Assembly (NCBI RefSeq): GCF_964275005.1
Contig: NC_092698.1
Coordinates: 32,932,162 to 32,996,161 of the forward strand
From: Diadema setosum
Lineage: Eukaryota > Echinodermata > Echinoidea > Diadematoida > Diadematidae
Direction: 5' to 3'
Length of the DNA: 64,000 nt
Shown: one piece after another, positions 10,592 through 24,400 of the stretch
Layout: the number at the start of each line of letters is the position of its first letter
Position numbering within the stretch: position 1 is the stretch's first letter
Position numbers and translations under genes: made by a program
Notes under the pieces: model-generated
Databases searched by the model: none
Told to the model about the DNA's origin: nothing
The model's input: the letters and a program-made list of their open reading frames with translations, nothing else

Positions 10592-13419
10592 GTAAGTGTG
10601 CCAGCCAGTATTAAGATTTCATGCAGTCACAGAGAATCTATCCCTCAGCATCTCCTATAAACTGGAAATTCTCCCGCCTGGATCATGCGCGTGCAGCCCA
10701 CTTTATGACTTGAAATGAGTGCAAACTAACTTGGCAGGGTCCAAAGCCAGCTGAAGGGATGGTATGGAATCTGTCTGACGCTGCTGTATTGTGTACCAGT
10801 ACCATAGTTTTCATTTGTCTGCAACAGCCACAATATTCTGTGCTTGTGTATATTGCATGTATGCTTGATGCTCAGCGTACTGTATGGTCACCATCAGTGG
10901 TAATAGTGGGCAATTATATGGCAATTATACCACTGCATCACTGCATGCTGCTTTATTTGTTGTTGGTTTATTTATTTTGTTTAAAGCCAAAATTTCAAGA
11001 GGAGAATGCATTTTAGTGAGTGGTAAAACTGCCTGAAGGGAAGAAAAATTCAGGGAGAGAGAGAAGAGAAAAAAGTGCTGATTTAAATTGTCCCTTATTT
11101 GGAAGTGAGGTGACCTACATAGTAGCTCCTGTCATGTCCATTAAAATGTACGTGCCAATTCGCACGTGCAGTCCCAGTCCCAATACATACCACCTGGGGG
11201 AAGTGATTTATAGCCAAGGATCACAATCCTTTTCTAAAGGGTCGTGTCAATGTCAAGCCAAAACAAAATTTCATCTTTTTGATCATCCATTATTTGTGTG
11301 AGATGTATGTCATTGTACCACAAATGTTTGCTTCATGACTAGCGTTCTAGTCAGTTCATTGATAAGAATGATTGTGTGGTCGTATAATCAGTTTTATTGG
11401 ACCGTTATTCTCTGGCAAAGACAGCATTTCATGTGGTACCGGTACTAGTAATAACTTTTAGCATCACTTGTGCACTTTGAACTTTATTTATGTCCCCCAT
11501 CAAACCTTTACTGTGCAATCATCAAAATGTTTGTACATGTATGTAAGTAAGGATAAAAATTAGGGATGGTGTGGAATACTTCTGCTGCGTGCCTACCTGA
11601 CCAATAACTAAGTGTGCAGCAAGTATGAGGTTAGCATCACTTAGTAATTGTATTATGCATGCATAACCTGCCCTAATTAAGAAATCGGAGTCCGGGATAT
11701 GTTGTTGTGGTAACCTGAAAAGGCTTAGAACACGGCAAGAAAATAACATTGAATAAGTTTGTTGAAACATCAAGAATATGGAAATTTTCAAAGCATGCAA
11801 ATAAAGGAGGTAACATTAAGCTCTAAAAATAGAGGTTGATTAAAAAATTCTGTTGTATTTCAAATAAGATGCTGTATTGTAAGCCCAGTGTCACCTCTAT
11901 TTTAACCATGCTGCAGTAAAAAAGTAATCCCTAACACAGAATAGGAAGAGTCCATATAAGAAATATTAGAAATTATTTTAAACACAACAACACTGCTAGT
12001 TCTATTATCTATTATTATCTATTATTCTATTGCTTATCAGAGCAATTACCCTTGCCATATTTATGCACATGGAATTAGTTTCTTCTGTAGGACCTGTACT
12101 GGTTAGTGAATTTTGTCATCATTATCAATGATGGTTTTATAAATGAACTAAAAGAGTACCGGTACCTGGACATTTCCAAAAATATTACTTTGGATAATAT
12201 TATTTAAAAGCTTGCACTACAAAAGGCTATTGTGTGCGATTTTTTTTTTTAAACGTAGTGGTCAAGTACACATCACATAGTTTAAGATGATATCGTAGGG
12301 GGAATAGACACAGTAGTGTGCGTGTGTGTGCATGTATGTCTTTGTGTCTGTGCATGTCTTTGTGTGTATTGCCCGTGTGTGATTGTTTATATTTATATGT
12401 CAGAAGGCTGTGGATAGTTTGCATTCTGACATGGAAGCATACCGGTATGCGAGATGAGAAGTGTTATACCCTGGCAGTCTTCCTCTACAGCTGTAGGTAC
12501 AGTGTGCTTCCTTTTTGACACAATGAGTAGAACAAAAACATTTTGAGAGATTTCCAGAGTTTGATTGTTGTTGGAGTGTTGTTTTCTGGATTCATAATAA
12601 GCCTGTGATATAAAGTTTCTGCCACATACATTGCAGTGTTGTATTTAGGGGTCTATCTATAATACTTTTAAGCATTGTACTGTGACTTCAGGCAACACAA
12701 TATCAAATGTTGTTGTTGTTGCTGTTGATGTTGATGTTGATGATGTTAATTGGCACTGTTCATTCTGTAGGTAGTCTTGCTCCAGACAACTTTGTTATGT
12801 GCTGCCATGCATGGCCAGAAAGGATGATGTTTTCAGCAATTATCAAAGGGCAATGCACATTTTACAGACAGTAATACAAGTGTGAAGATTTTTAAAATTT
12901 GGACAGCTGGTGTCAAAGACTACCGGTACACATTATGGCCAAAAGTTTTGCAAACCTGAGTAATGTTGATGTTAATATTGACTTGAAAATACCTTCGACT
13001 TAGGCAATTATTTGATTAATAAATGCCAGGTCTACTTAAGCAGTGTTGACTGTAATTATCATGTTGTTTATTGTCTATTGATGACGAAGTGCTATGTAAA
13101 CCAGGTACATGTATAGGAATTTGGAGAATCATGCCAAATGCGTAAATTTCCATCAATTTGTTATTAAGTTACTTACGCCTGATGCTTACTGTATATTATT
13201 AGTAATGTGATTTTGAACACTACTTATATCCCCTTTCTAGGTATTCTTGGCTTTGCGGGTGCAGTGACATGGGGTGCAATCGCTTATAAGAGACGTGGTA
13301 ACATGTCCACCTCCATTTACCTGATGCGGCTTCGTGTCATCGCCCAGACGTGTGTCGTTGGAGCAATGGCCGTTGGAGCAGGTGCGACGCTGTTGAAGAG
13401 TTATTACAAAAGGCCGTAA
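10501..13419 (+). CDS. HIGD1A-like: HIG1 domain family member 1-like, two coding exons
   Basis: Exon 1 is 10501-10591 and exon 2 is 13241-13419, joined by a phase-1 GTAAGT...TTTCTAG intron; the stop TAA is at 13417-13419. The product is 89 residues (human HIGD1A has 93). It begins MPVPRISDYEQESQTDKLKR and has the conserved ADPFVPIG segment (about 24-31), a first hydrophobic segment (ILGFAGAVTWGAIAY, about 32-46), the type-1 HIG1 motif I-x3-R-x-R-x3-Q (IYLMRLRVIAQ, about 54-64) and a second hydrophobic segment (CVVGAMAVGAGATLL). HIGD1 proteins are small two-pass proteins of the inner mitochondrial membrane. They associate with respiratory complexes, chiefly cytochrome c oxidase, and modulate its assembly or activity under low oxygen. 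Which vertebrate paralogue (1A, 1B or 1C) is closest cannot be settled. Earlier untranslated exons are possible but not shown. Confidence 0.93.
13241..13419 (+). CDS. HIGD1A-like: HIG1-domain gene, coding exon 2
   Basis: Follows the acceptor CCCTTTCTAG at 13231-13240 and encodes both hydrophobic segments and the I-x3-R-x-R-x3-Q motif. A downstream in-frame reading from 13207 includes intron sequence and is not the real start. Confidence 0.93.
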
Positions 13420-14314
13420 CTTGGCTATCACATCAGGAATAATTAAAGGGAGAACAAGGTCCAGGTTGATGGGTACATCTGTCCCAAACCATGGACTAGC
13501 TGTTTTTTGTGGACCAGCTTGCCACTGAAACTGAAATGCAAGCATGAAAAGGAGTTCAAAAATGGATTTGCCCTGGTAGAATCCATGTATCTCCCCAACA
13601 AATTCATCGTCAAAAGTAAAGAATCATTGACTTGTCGGATGCTTTACTTTTACTGCGCTTTTTCCCCGGGAAGCTCTTGATATCTCACAAAGTTTATCGC
13701 TAGAGAGAAAAAGAACTAATTGACAAACATTGCATGCAGCCTGTTTGTTGTTGAGCAGGATCTATAATTAGAAAGAGGACCAAGAATCATGTGTTTCAGG
13801 GGTTTTTTAACTCATACTGACGTTAAATTGCATTGACGTGTAATATCAAGTTAGATGGAAAATGTAGGCTGGCTTCCAACTCTATCTTTTCTACATACAA
13901 TATGTAGTGAGATACTTTTCATGTGTGGATTATTTGTATAACTGGCATCATTCAAGCCTGACGTTTGTTGACTTATGATAAATACATGTTGACTGCAAGG
14001 TGATTGTAAAAAGCCAGAATCTATGTATTTATAGATCTCAACAAATCATCTGTCCAAAGCTCAAGCTTTTGCATTGCAGTACAAATGCATACTGTTTTAA
14101 AGGTAGAACATTTTCTTGTACTTAATTATTCAAGCTTTGCCGGATAATATAAATAACATGGTTTTCATTCAGATAAAAACCTTTTTTTTTTGGTCTTTAA
14201 AGACCAACATATTTCCCTTAACATACCCTGTTTTCATCTTGTAATCACTTGAGATTTTCTTTATTTTCATATGTAGTACAATTTATGGAATGACAGCTAA
14301 CAAAACTGATTGTA

Positions 14315-14504
14315 CAGCCAACTCCTGTTATAATGAAGTTCTTGGGACCAGCAGTTTTCTTTTGTTCTATCGAAATTTCTTTATAACGGAACAAATAAAG
14401 TATATAAAGATATATAGATTGTAATTTTGGGAAATGAATTTTTACTTTGTTGTAATCAATGGGAATTTTCTTAAAACCATGTTTGTTACAACGGGAGTAC
14501 ATTG
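14315..14504. mobile_element. pogo/Tigger-type MITE, older copy
   Basis: The ends read TA-CAGCCAACTCCTGTTATAA and (reverse complement) TA-CAATGTACTCCCGTTGTAA, flanked by TA. The ACTCCCGTTATAAC core is typical of pogo/Tigger-like mariner termini. About 190 bp, no coding. A cleaner copy is at 16839-17024. Confidence 0.7.
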
Positions 14505-15247
14505 TATACAATTGTATTAGTTGCAAGTGGATTGGCTGTCTGTAGCACATTAGAAGGTGCAGTTATCGCGAAGAGTTTTACTGTTTTAATTGACAGTGTG
14601 TTTAGATGTGTCCTCATAGCTTGTTCATTAGTCTTATTAATTATCTATAATCAGATGATATTATCAACACATAGTATATGTTGCTAGATATTTATCATAT
14701 TTAGTGTTTGTGCTAGTCTGCAATGTTGAAGTGCCATTGTGGTTGTGGGTCTGTTTTCCCTGTCTGCGTGTCTTGCCCAAAATCTGCACTGGTGATGCAT
14801 GCAGCTCGCCTGACATGAAGCTTTTTTATATCTGCATGATGCTATGTAGGACTGCCCATCAACTTACATGTACCATGTTTTGGTAGACGAGTAATATGCA
14901 TGGTCACGTGACACGGAGAAACTTCTCTGCCATACCGTGGCTTGGGATCTTTGTGATTGTTTTTATGGCAGTGTAGATGTCATGGTGGTTGGTTTGAAGA
15001 TTAATTGCATTCATAGTAATGCTGTCCAGACACTTGCAAACAGAGAGTAGACAAATCTCAAGCCTTGAAATCAATCTCAAATGCCTTTAATGTTTAATAA
15101 GACAATAGAAAAATGTATTAGTCTTTTTTTTTTTTAGTCTTCATATTATTTTTTTTTCCCAGCACAAAGTTTTATATACATGGTTATACGTGCAGCTTGT
15201 GATTTATCAAAAGTCAACAGTGTCAGTGTCATTTTATGAATAATTTG
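14505..15247. other. Intergenic, nothing recognised
   Basis: Between the MITEs at 14315 and 15248. Short open frames here have no family resemblance or splice support. Confidence 0.35.
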
Positions 15248-15567
15248 CAGGGGCGGATCCAGAAATTCCGTAAGGGGGGGGGGGGGGGCAAAGCAGTTTA
15301 TATTTCTGGTGCCACTTCCGGGTTAACTCAGCTGGCAAGCAAAAAACAAAACAAAAAACAAAAAAACAAAAAGGCCTTAACAGGTATTTTCTTGTACCAC
15401 TTCCAGGGTTAATCAGCTGTCAAGCAAAGAAAAAAAAAGCATTACCAAAAAAAAGGGAAAGAAAAAAAAGCCTTAAGCACAATACAATTGGCAGCTGACA
15501 AGGATGGTTTCTTTTAAAAAAAAATGCAGGGGGGTGCTCAGTGCACCCCCTCCTGGATCCGCCAGTG
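15248..15567. mobile_element. CAGGGGCGGATCC MITE with 5-bp target duplication, copy 1
   Basis: The ends are CAGGGGCGGATCCAG and (reverse complement) CACTGGCGGATCCAG. Flanking ATTTG occurs at 15243-15247 and 15568-15572. The interior has G-runs and two AGCTGACAAGCA plus poly-A units like those near 2.3 kb. A TIR DNA transposon derivative; a 5-bp duplication with CAG...CTG ends would suit a hAT subgroup. Confidence 0.8.
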
Positions 15568-15844
15568 ATTTGATGGCTGTTGTCTTATGAAATAGCAAGT
15601 CCCAGTGGCAATGTTGAAAAGAGCTAGACACACTAGATGTATACACTGGAAATTACCCTTTGCCATGCAAGAAAGATGTGTGACATGCACCACCCTGTGA
15701 TAATTTTGTGAGAATTGTAATGCTTGAAAAGTTTGTCATTGGATTTAAAGTGCCAAAGCCAACTGTAATTTTTAAGAGTACATGTTTGCCATATGACCAG
15801 AATAGGTCTGCATTGTATTGATACTGAAGTTTATAGGAGATACC

Positions 15845-16126
15845 AAGAGACTCCAACTCTCCCGCTTTCGACGGGAGATCTCCCGCCGAAAGCCCATTTT
15901 TGCAGAATCGCCTGTTCTCCTGCTTGAAATGATTTCTTACTTAATTTCATTGTATGTTGAAAAATAAGCCTTAGATAGCACGAGAGAGCATCTAGAACCC
16001 TAGACCGCAAGGGACTTCGTGCTCGTGATGTGCACTTCGTGCACATGAAGTTGGAGTCTTCCGTTTGCTAGGGGTTTCAGGCGGGAGAATCTCCAGATCA
16101 GAAGGTGCATGGGGTTGGAGTCTCTG
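15845..16126. mobile_element. MITE with AAGAGACTCCAAC ends
   Basis: AAGAGACTCCAAC at the left matches the reverse complement of the right end, CAGAGACTCCAAC, with one mismatch. GATACC flanks it at 15839-15844 and 16127-16132. Secondary inverted pieces (TCTCCCGC / GCGGGAGA) lie inside. Class unknown. Confidence 0.6.
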
Positions 16127-16838
16127 GATACCTGTACCCTGTTGCTCGTAGGAAAGGAGGCGAGTTCAAGAATCAAGACTCTTCGCCTAGCTGAGCATAG
16201 GAATATTGCATACAGCTGCCAGTGCATACATACAAAGATGGTATACATGTAATTGTGTATATCAAATGTGCTTGTAGTTTGAATCCTGCTGTGGCATTAA
16301 TGATGTTTGACTTTGGTAAAAAAATCTGGTAGGTGGTGGTGTAGTATGCGAGGATTTAGATAATTATTGAAAGATTTTACTGCTGTATGTACAAGATACT
16401 TGTATGAATGTCGAAGAGCTCTATCTATGTGTATAGGCTTTTATTAAAAGCTATGACGAACCAAAGAGTGTTGTCTGTGTGTGTATATATGAATGTGTTC
16501 AATGATCAGTGTCTGGCTGTTGACTTTATTCTATGGACTACTTTGACAATCTGCTCATATCGACATGTACTGTAAATGTCATGTCGTGATTAATTTTTCG
16601 TGCTGAGCAGCTCAAAAACAATTTTACGGGTTCTTGAATTAGCACTTTGCAAGTGCTTACTTGTATGTTTTCATCCAATTTACAGAAAAGACAGAATTTG
16701 ATTTGACATTTCCTTGCATGAAAATTAATTAATGTAATGCCCAATCCATTAAGATGTAAGGCTTGCACATAAACTACTGCATACACGCATTCGCTCAAGT
16801 GAATACTATTAATTGTTGTACTAAAGAGATACATTGTA

Positions 16839-17024
16839 CAGTGCACTCCCGTTATAACGAATACGGTCATATCGAAATTCCGGTTACAACGAAGTAAAAA
16901 TTCAGGCCGCAACATTATCCGCTCTATGTATTTTTGTTGTTTATTTGTTCGGTTATAACGAAATTTCGATACAATGAAAGAAAACTGCCAGTCCCGAGGA
17001 CTTTGTTATAACGGGAGTCCATTG
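16839..17024. mobile_element. pogo/Tigger-type MITE, younger copy
   Basis: TA-flanked. The ends CAGTGCACTCCCGTTATAAC and (reverse complement) CAATGGACTCCCGTTATAAC are close inverted matches. Internal GTTATAACGAAATTTCGATA-like words repeat on both strands. Non-autonomous, 186 bp. Confidence 0.85.
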
Positions 17025-17352
17025 TACTAGGCGAGCATAGTACCTCCTGTGTAGCACAAACTGCACGCACACACACACTTGTACCAGGGAGACACCACCG
17101 ACGAAGCTCATCTTTGAACCCTTTCAAACTGTGCAGAGAAAATCATGAACATATTTTTGTAGGTTACAGAATTTGTGATAACCAAAAGTAGCACAGAATA
17201 CACAAAAATTAAATGTATAGCGGTTATTTATGCATTACCAGTAATTGAAGATGAAAACATGAAAAATCTCTCAAATGTGCAATCATATGATTTTCAATAC
17301 TCTGCAATTTTCATTTCCATTCTTCAAATATGAGCTTGGTGGGGATGAAGTA

Positions 17353-17575
17353 CTGTAAAAGTGGAAATTTATGCACATTTTTCACAACCAGAAACTAGCA
17401 CAAAATAAAATCACACCAATATTTTTTCCCTTAATTAAATCAAATAACTTAAAAAAAAAAATCAAACAATTAAATTAATCTGTAATGTCATTCTGCAGAA
17501 TTAAAAACACAAATTCATTTTGCCAGCTGAGCAAGAAAAATTGCTAAGGGGGTGTAAAAATTTTCACTTTTACAG
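17353..17575. mobile_element. TA-flanked MITE, CTGTAAAAGTGGAAATTT ends
   Basis: Left end CTGTAAAAGTGGAAATTT; right end, as its reverse complement, CTGTAAAAGTGAAAATTT; TA on both sides. About 223 bp with A-rich interior. Mariner-type by target site. Confidence 0.75.
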
Positions 17576-19283
17576 TACACTAAGATAAATGACTAAGCAC
17601 TACAAGCATAATTTTTGCAAAATGAAAGAAAAATCTATAAAGTTTATTGCCATACAAAAAAAAAAAAAAATCCTGATGTGCTACACTTTTGATATTTGAC
17701 ATAAAACATTTTTTTTTACTGTCATCAACTGACATTTAAGACTGTAAGGCATTTTACCTGTAAACAGCTAAAGTCTTTTATACAAAGTCTCCATAAGGGT
17801 GATGCATTATTTTGCATTTGTATTGATGTGTGTACATGTAGTTTTGAAAAAGGAAGTCTATTTGATGCAACTTCTGAATTTCCTTCAACTCATCCCTAAA
17901 AGAGCATTTACCATCACTATCATGCTAATAAAATGTCAGATATCACCAACTCCTTATAAGGAATGAGACAATGCAACAAAATTTCTTTGTAATTCCTCCC
18001 AAAATCCTTTCCATTCGTTCACCGTTAGCTTGAGCAGAACACTCGCATCACATCATGACATGATGGACTTAGGGATGCCATACATGCCGAGCAAAAAAAA
18101 TCTGCCTGAATATGAACACCCTCAAATCACCTGATACTCGGAAGTTCCTTTCACATTCATACATATGAAGAGCAAATGAGGAGGAATAGTTCCAGCTTTT
18201 AAAAAGTAGAAATGTTGTAACTGATGCATTTTGAGCTTAGATTTGATATGCTGTAGCTGCGAATAAAATTGGGACACCTTGAAAATATGTTTGCATGACA
18301 ATGGTAGGGTTTGCAAACAAAAATGTCAAATGCTACTGGAGGAGAATTTTTTGTTAAATATAAAGTTTCGATAAGAAGGTGTTGAAATATTTTTAATTCA
18401 AGCTCTTATTTATTTTCAGAAATTCATATTTCCCTTAAAGATCCTAACCATAGCTGACAGACGAGGGATGATAACTTTACAGAAGCAGTAAATTCGAACT
18501 CAACACTCATTTTACACAATTGTCCTGAATCAGAGCTGCAATAGCTATACTATATGGTGAATGGGTTAAACTGTCGTAATAGCACCAGGAATATAACCAC
18601 TATCAAGTTAGTGACTCAATCTATTAACCCCACCTCTCTTACAGCATAGAACATGTATTTCATTTCCATCTTTCTTAAATGGAGTCCGTCATGAATACTG
18701 AACCAAACATTAAAGATGTAATCATCATTCGACTATTCAAAGATTTTCAGTATTGTGAATCAGAACTTTATGCACTTGATTGATTTCTATTGTAGCATTA
18801 CACACATGGATGCTTGCACACTCATTTCAGAGTCTCCTTAACCTGAACTCTAATGGTTCATTTGTTTGAAAGCTGACAATGAATCTCAAGATTTACAACA
18901 AATTGTTTTCACATTCATCTCTTCATTCTGCATAGATTTTTTTTTAAGATCAACAAACACTAATTGGACACATGTATTTGAATAGAAAAAAGAGAGTACA
19001 TATATCACTAAAAATAATTTATGTCACGCACTCACATATAGTACACTTTCAAAACTATTCAAGAATATTTACACTGATCAAATATTGAAAATTATAAATA
19101 GGGTATATGGTCAGCATCCATAGCTACAACAGTGATATTTGAGTAAGAGCAAATTTGATGGTACTTATTGGTAGTCGGTCTTATCTTCAAGATGTCTACT
19201 ACAAACTATTTTGTGTGGCTTTCTAAGCACAAGTCACATACTCTTTAATACCCTAATATGTTACAATACTGAGCTGGAAAGTA
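17576..19283. other. Intergenic, nothing recognised
   Basis: AT-rich with poly-A/T runs. No exon, RNA gene or clear element recognised. Confidence 0.4.
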
Positions 19284-19287
19284 TTAA

Positions 19288-19673
19288 AGGGATGGTATAG
19301 TATTGGTTGAGGTGAGGATTCAGTCTTTAACTTTTTGCACGATACTTATAAACCACTTTATAAAATGTGAAAGAGCACAAAATTTTAGAATTCAAAGTTC
19401 ATTGATGAAAAATTTAAATGACTGAGATATCCAGATATCCAAAAACAAAGCAAAACAAAGCGATCCTAATAAAAGTTAGGTCACATCTTTTATTAGGTTT
19501 GCTTTGAATAGGATATCTCGGCTATTTCAAAACAAATTCTTATCGAATGAACTCTGAATTCCTCTTAGAATATGCACTTTCATATTTCATAAAAGGTCTC
19601 TCATTATCTCAAGAAATAATCAAAAAATGTTAGAAACCTGAAGTCCCATCCCAACCAAAACTGTACTATCCCT
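19288..19673. mobile_element. TTAA-flanked MITE, copy 1
   Basis: TTAA at 19284-19287 and 19674-19677. The ends AGGGATGGTATAGTATTGG and (reverse complement) AGGGATAGTACAGTTTTGG match. The interior is weakly palindromic (GCGATCCTAATAAAAG and its inverse). The TTAA target site fits piggyBac or Kolobok derivatives. The second copy is at 58865-59160. Confidence 0.8.
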
Positions 19674-19677
19674 TTAA

Positions 19678-21368
19678 ATGTATCTGTAAAACATCTGTGT
19701 GTAAATATGACTAAAAAAACAAAGATTTTTAGTTGTCTATTTTTTCATTGTGGTTTGGACATCTTTTGCTTGATTCAAATACCCAGAACATACAAACATT
19801 TGCGATACAGTTTTGTATTAGAAGACCCCACACTCTGTAACTTATTCACAATATCTGCATAATCAAAACCATGAAAGAGAATCACAGGAACTCTACATGT
19901 ATGTTTCATGTATTATTTCAAATCTGCCATCTCTTTCTGAGTTATGTGAAATAAAATTATGACTAAAATATTTGTCATGCATGTATGAGATCAGAGTTGT
20001 ACAATAAAGAAATAGCATAATACATTATTATCTCCTACAGATGCTAAATAGCATATAAATAGAAAAAACAAGACCCCTTTGGCAATAACTGGCAAAGGCC
20101 ACTGAGACATATAATTAGTTAGTAATTCTATTACTACTGCATGCATGATTATGATAAATATGATGATATGACAACTATGCAAAAAAGGTTTTTCAAAATA
20201 GCTTTATATCATATTTCTCAATATTGCATTATTCAATAATTTTCTTGTGAAACATTTTTATAAAACATGCTAAATAAAATAAAATCCCACAATTCTATAC
20301 TTATCAGGTGGAACAAAAAGAATATGGTCACAGTATGTGAAGTATTAATGTTACTGCATTTTACTTTTTCAAGGTATCAAAGATTTCTACAGACAAAAAA
20401 AAAAAAAAGGTCAACAAATAGCAAATAATCACACACATTGCTGCCCAGAAGAGAAAGAATTTAAATTCTTATTAAAAAAAAAAAAAAAAAAAACTTTTAC
20501 TCTTAATTGTCTGGACATGGACAATTATTACCTAACCTCCAGACGAGCATGAGTTTAAACTTCAAGACACAAAGTTGGAGTAGAAATTGATGTTGCTTAA
20601 ATTTTACACATGAAAAGAAAGCATGGGTTTAAACATTGCATGTGACAGACTTTATAATCACACGCTGCCAATCGATAGACACTGGGGTCACAGAAATAGC
20701 ACAGCTGGCATCACTCTTCATGTACCTTAAGTACTCAATTTTTCTCTCTTTCCAGTGATGAACCAATGTGCCAAAATTTGCTGAAGTAGAACAAAGCTGT
20801 TCTCTGAACACTTTGGTTGTAAAGCTAACCACTCCTATTCTGGCTTTGACACCATAGAATTTTTGCTGGATTATACATCTTTGCCATACACAGCACGGAG
20901 ACTCAGGAAAGTTTGTTTGGATGCTTCATAAACAAACCTTTTCAAATTTCTCATCAATGTCGATTCAAAAGATTCCGTTAAGGTTTACAAGGCAGCTATC
21001 TCTGGGGACATTTGTACAATGACACTCTTATCAAATCAACCTGGAAACCTTGGGACGTAGCTAACTGGCAAGATGTGACTTCCTTGAGAACATAGTTCTA
21101 GGTCTTGGGAGTCTTGGTAAAGACCAACACATGAATGAGGTGATCCTCCTCGGAAACTATCATTTAACTTTGAAGAGGCAAACGACAATGATCACTGGAC
21201 CATGACTGGACTCTACAGCAGCAGGTGAGATGTGAAAGAGAGGAGAGAAGACATGTCTGCATCCCTTCTCTCTCTCCCTCTCTTGCAATCTCTTTCTGTC
21301 TCTTCTCTACGGAGGTGGGGTAGGAAGTTGAAGGGGGGGGGGGGGGGGGGGAGGCAGCTCCGTCTTCT
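19678..21368. other. Downstream of RSU1; may include its 3' untranslated region
   Basis: On the minus strand this follows the RSU1 stop codon. A polyadenylation site cannot be fixed by eye. Contains poly-A runs at about 20395-20408 and 20472-20492. No other gene recognised. Confidence 0.35.
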
Positions 21369-21468
21369 TTACTTCTTGCCCCAAACCTCCCGTCTACTGA
21401 TCTTCTTAGCCTTGGCGTTGGTCTTGGGCGGGGGAGCAGCACCGGCCTGGACATGTCTGCCATACAGA
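21369..21468 (-). CDS. RSU1: RSU1 coding exon 8 and stop
   Basis: Encodes LYGRHVQAGAAPPPKTNAKA and a basic tail; TAA at 21371-21369. Acceptor CCATCCCAG. Confidence 0.94.
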
Positions 21469-24400
21469 CTGGGATGGAGAAAGAGAGAGGAAGAAATCAA
21501 TACTAGTACTCCATTTGAGATGAAAGGGCGAAAGATTAAGATGGCATCAGAACTGAATGACCAGTATGTCACACATCCAATTCTTTGTGCACTCAAGTCT
21601 GGATGGACATCTATTGTTCGTTAGGTTGTACATATGAGATGTACAAAAATGATGGCACAGAAATACCCCCACATAACTGGAATTGTCTTTTAAAGTTCAT
21701 AATATCAGGTAATGCTACTTTATTGTAAAGACCTAATATCCACTTAACTCTTTTACTCCTATGTAATATGTTTATCATGGTATGTACAATGTCAATTGCA
21801 TTTTAAGATGGTGGTGCTGAGATGGTTAAATCACTTTACAAGCATATATTGTCTACTGTTACAGCATGGCTACTAACACACTTTCTGTTTTCACCTCGAA
21901 AGTTCAATGAAGATATCCTGTTGATAAAAACACTACAAGCCATGTAAGTCTGAAAGGCCAATATGTAATTTTTTTTTTTGGTATTTGTGACAATTGCATC
22001 TGAAAATATGCCGAACTTTCCTGATTTTTGTTTATAATCTAGAGTGTCTATGATCATGTTTGCACACAGGTTTCATGCCATAGGTAGAGATACTCACTAT
22101 TTGTATGTTTCTGATCTGATGTAATCAAAAACATGTGACACGCCCACTTGGAACTGGTCAGCGATTGGTGGGACCCAGGGGTTGTTTTCAGCCTTCATAG
22201 TATTCCTACCAGTGTACAAGTCCAGTTTACCTGTGTACAGATGAATTAAGCCCCTATGAATTCAATATAGGACAAAGTGTGAATGCATCCTACTCATTTC
22301 TTGCATTTATTATTCTAGGCTATGCTTGTGACATTTCAATTTTTTAAATTTCAATTTATTGTTTCTCACAGTTCTCAAAGGAGGAAAAATATCTGTAACA
22401 ATGTAATAAACACATGATTTTGACATTATGTTCAAAGGAAAAAAAGTACATAACTATAATCATAGAAGTGTAATATGTCAATATCATGTAGTAACAAAGA
22501 AAGCAAATGCAAGAAAAACTTGATGGAACTGTATGAAAATGGAATTTGTAAAATGATACTTTGTAGAGTTTGCACTGTAATAATACAGTCTTAGCAATTC
22601 CATTTACTGGTATGGCTTACATCAGCTCTCATCATCTGTTACTAACAGCTCTCTCTTGCTGTAGACATTTTAACATACCTGTCAAACTCATCCATTCTAT
22701 TTCTTAACCATTTGGAGTCACTGTCATTTGGTCATAACACTTCATCTCCACAGATCCAATGCCAAGTATACTTGAAACCAGTGATAAACAGGTTAATGCA
22801 GCCAAAACATTCCATATGACAGAGTGATCTCAACATCAAAAGGAATCTACCATTATTTTAAGTTGAGGGTATTTATCTTTGCAATTATAAATTCATTTGG
22901 CTCATTTCACGCTGAAACAATGTGATTTGTGTCAAGTTTGGAAATCTAGATTTACCTAGTTCTGGAGGCAGGACGGTGATTCTGTTTCCTTGGATGTGGA
23001 ACTCTCTCAGCTTGGAGAGCTGACCGATGGACTTGGGCAGAGCAATGAGGTCATTGTCCCTAACGGCCAGCTGTGTGATGTCCATAGAGAGTGTGAGAGA
23101 TTGGAATCAAATTAGTTAACATCTTTCAGGAGGTATGCCAACATGACTATCACGAAGATCATGAATATCACTAATGCATGTATCAAACATTAAAGACATT
23201 TTCTTCTTCCACAATGAGAGCATAATATTTGAGAGATTTCTGAACAAGACCGTCTCCTAGCCCCAAACAATTTTGACTGGAGGAGAAACTGCCACGCGAT
23301 AGCAACAAAAAAAAAAATACAATTCAGAAAGTCTTGCAAAGGAGGCCATTACTGCATATGTCAACATAATGCCAGTCAGCACAGAAGAGCCCATCTATAA
23401 ATGGCATGTGAGCCTCTATGCAAGAGCCCTTGCATAGAGGCTCACATGCAAATGTATGAATACATCAGACAGCACCAGGAGATTTTCAGGGAAAGCATTC
23501 CAATTTGACATTCCCCATTTAGCGTCTGACGTCCAACTGTACTTTTCATTTTTCCTCCTTTTGTAAAACCAATTATGACGTGACCCTATCAAATTGAAAT
23601 CCTACAATTATACAGAAGCAACTCTAATACAAACACATTCAGTATCACACTAGTTCTTTGAGGTAACAGAAGTAGGAGAGAAATAGTGGTCTATCTACTT
23701 CAATGCACCTAGTAGGAAGTACTCTTAAGGTGAAATCAACCTAAGCTTTGGTAGAGCTGAAAGTGTGTATTCCAGTGATTAATTCAAGCACAGCTATTGA
23801 CAAGAATCGGACGTGTAGTTAAGGTCCTACATACTTCTAAATCTGACAAGACATACCACTTCAAGCTTGCTGAGCTGTCCAATTTCTTCAGGGAGGACCT
23901 CGAAATCATTGTCACTCAGGTACAGAGCTCGAAGCGTATCTGCACACAAAAAACATCAGAATACAATTTCCCAGAATGATACAAAATGAGTATCGCATAT
24001 AAATTCAATGGTAACTGGGGCTTTTTGTTTGTTCATTTGTGTCACTGTTTGTCTACGAATTACAGAAAAAAAAAAAACCATAAAATTGGTGTATCTAATA
24101 TCTGCTGAATTGGACTTGTAAGGTAACTTCAATAAAATATTCATTTACATATTTGATATGCCACTCACAGTAAGAGAGAGGAAAGTTCTCTGCCAGTTCT
24201 CTCTGGGATGTTGATAACATGATATTCAAGTAAAAGTTGATTAACAATTTGGTCAACATTTTGTTTTTAATGACCAATGTACTTCTGACTACTAACTGAC
24301 TACTGAAGTCCTTATGAACAGAAATTATGAACATTCTTTCATCATAAAGAGTCTATGGTCTCATACTGCAGCGACACTGAAAGGTGATTCCCAGAATTTT

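Noticed and set aside
21232-21624. Open frame antisense to the last RSU1 exon
   Set aside because: It is the opposite strand of a verified coding exon plus a G-run; no independent support.
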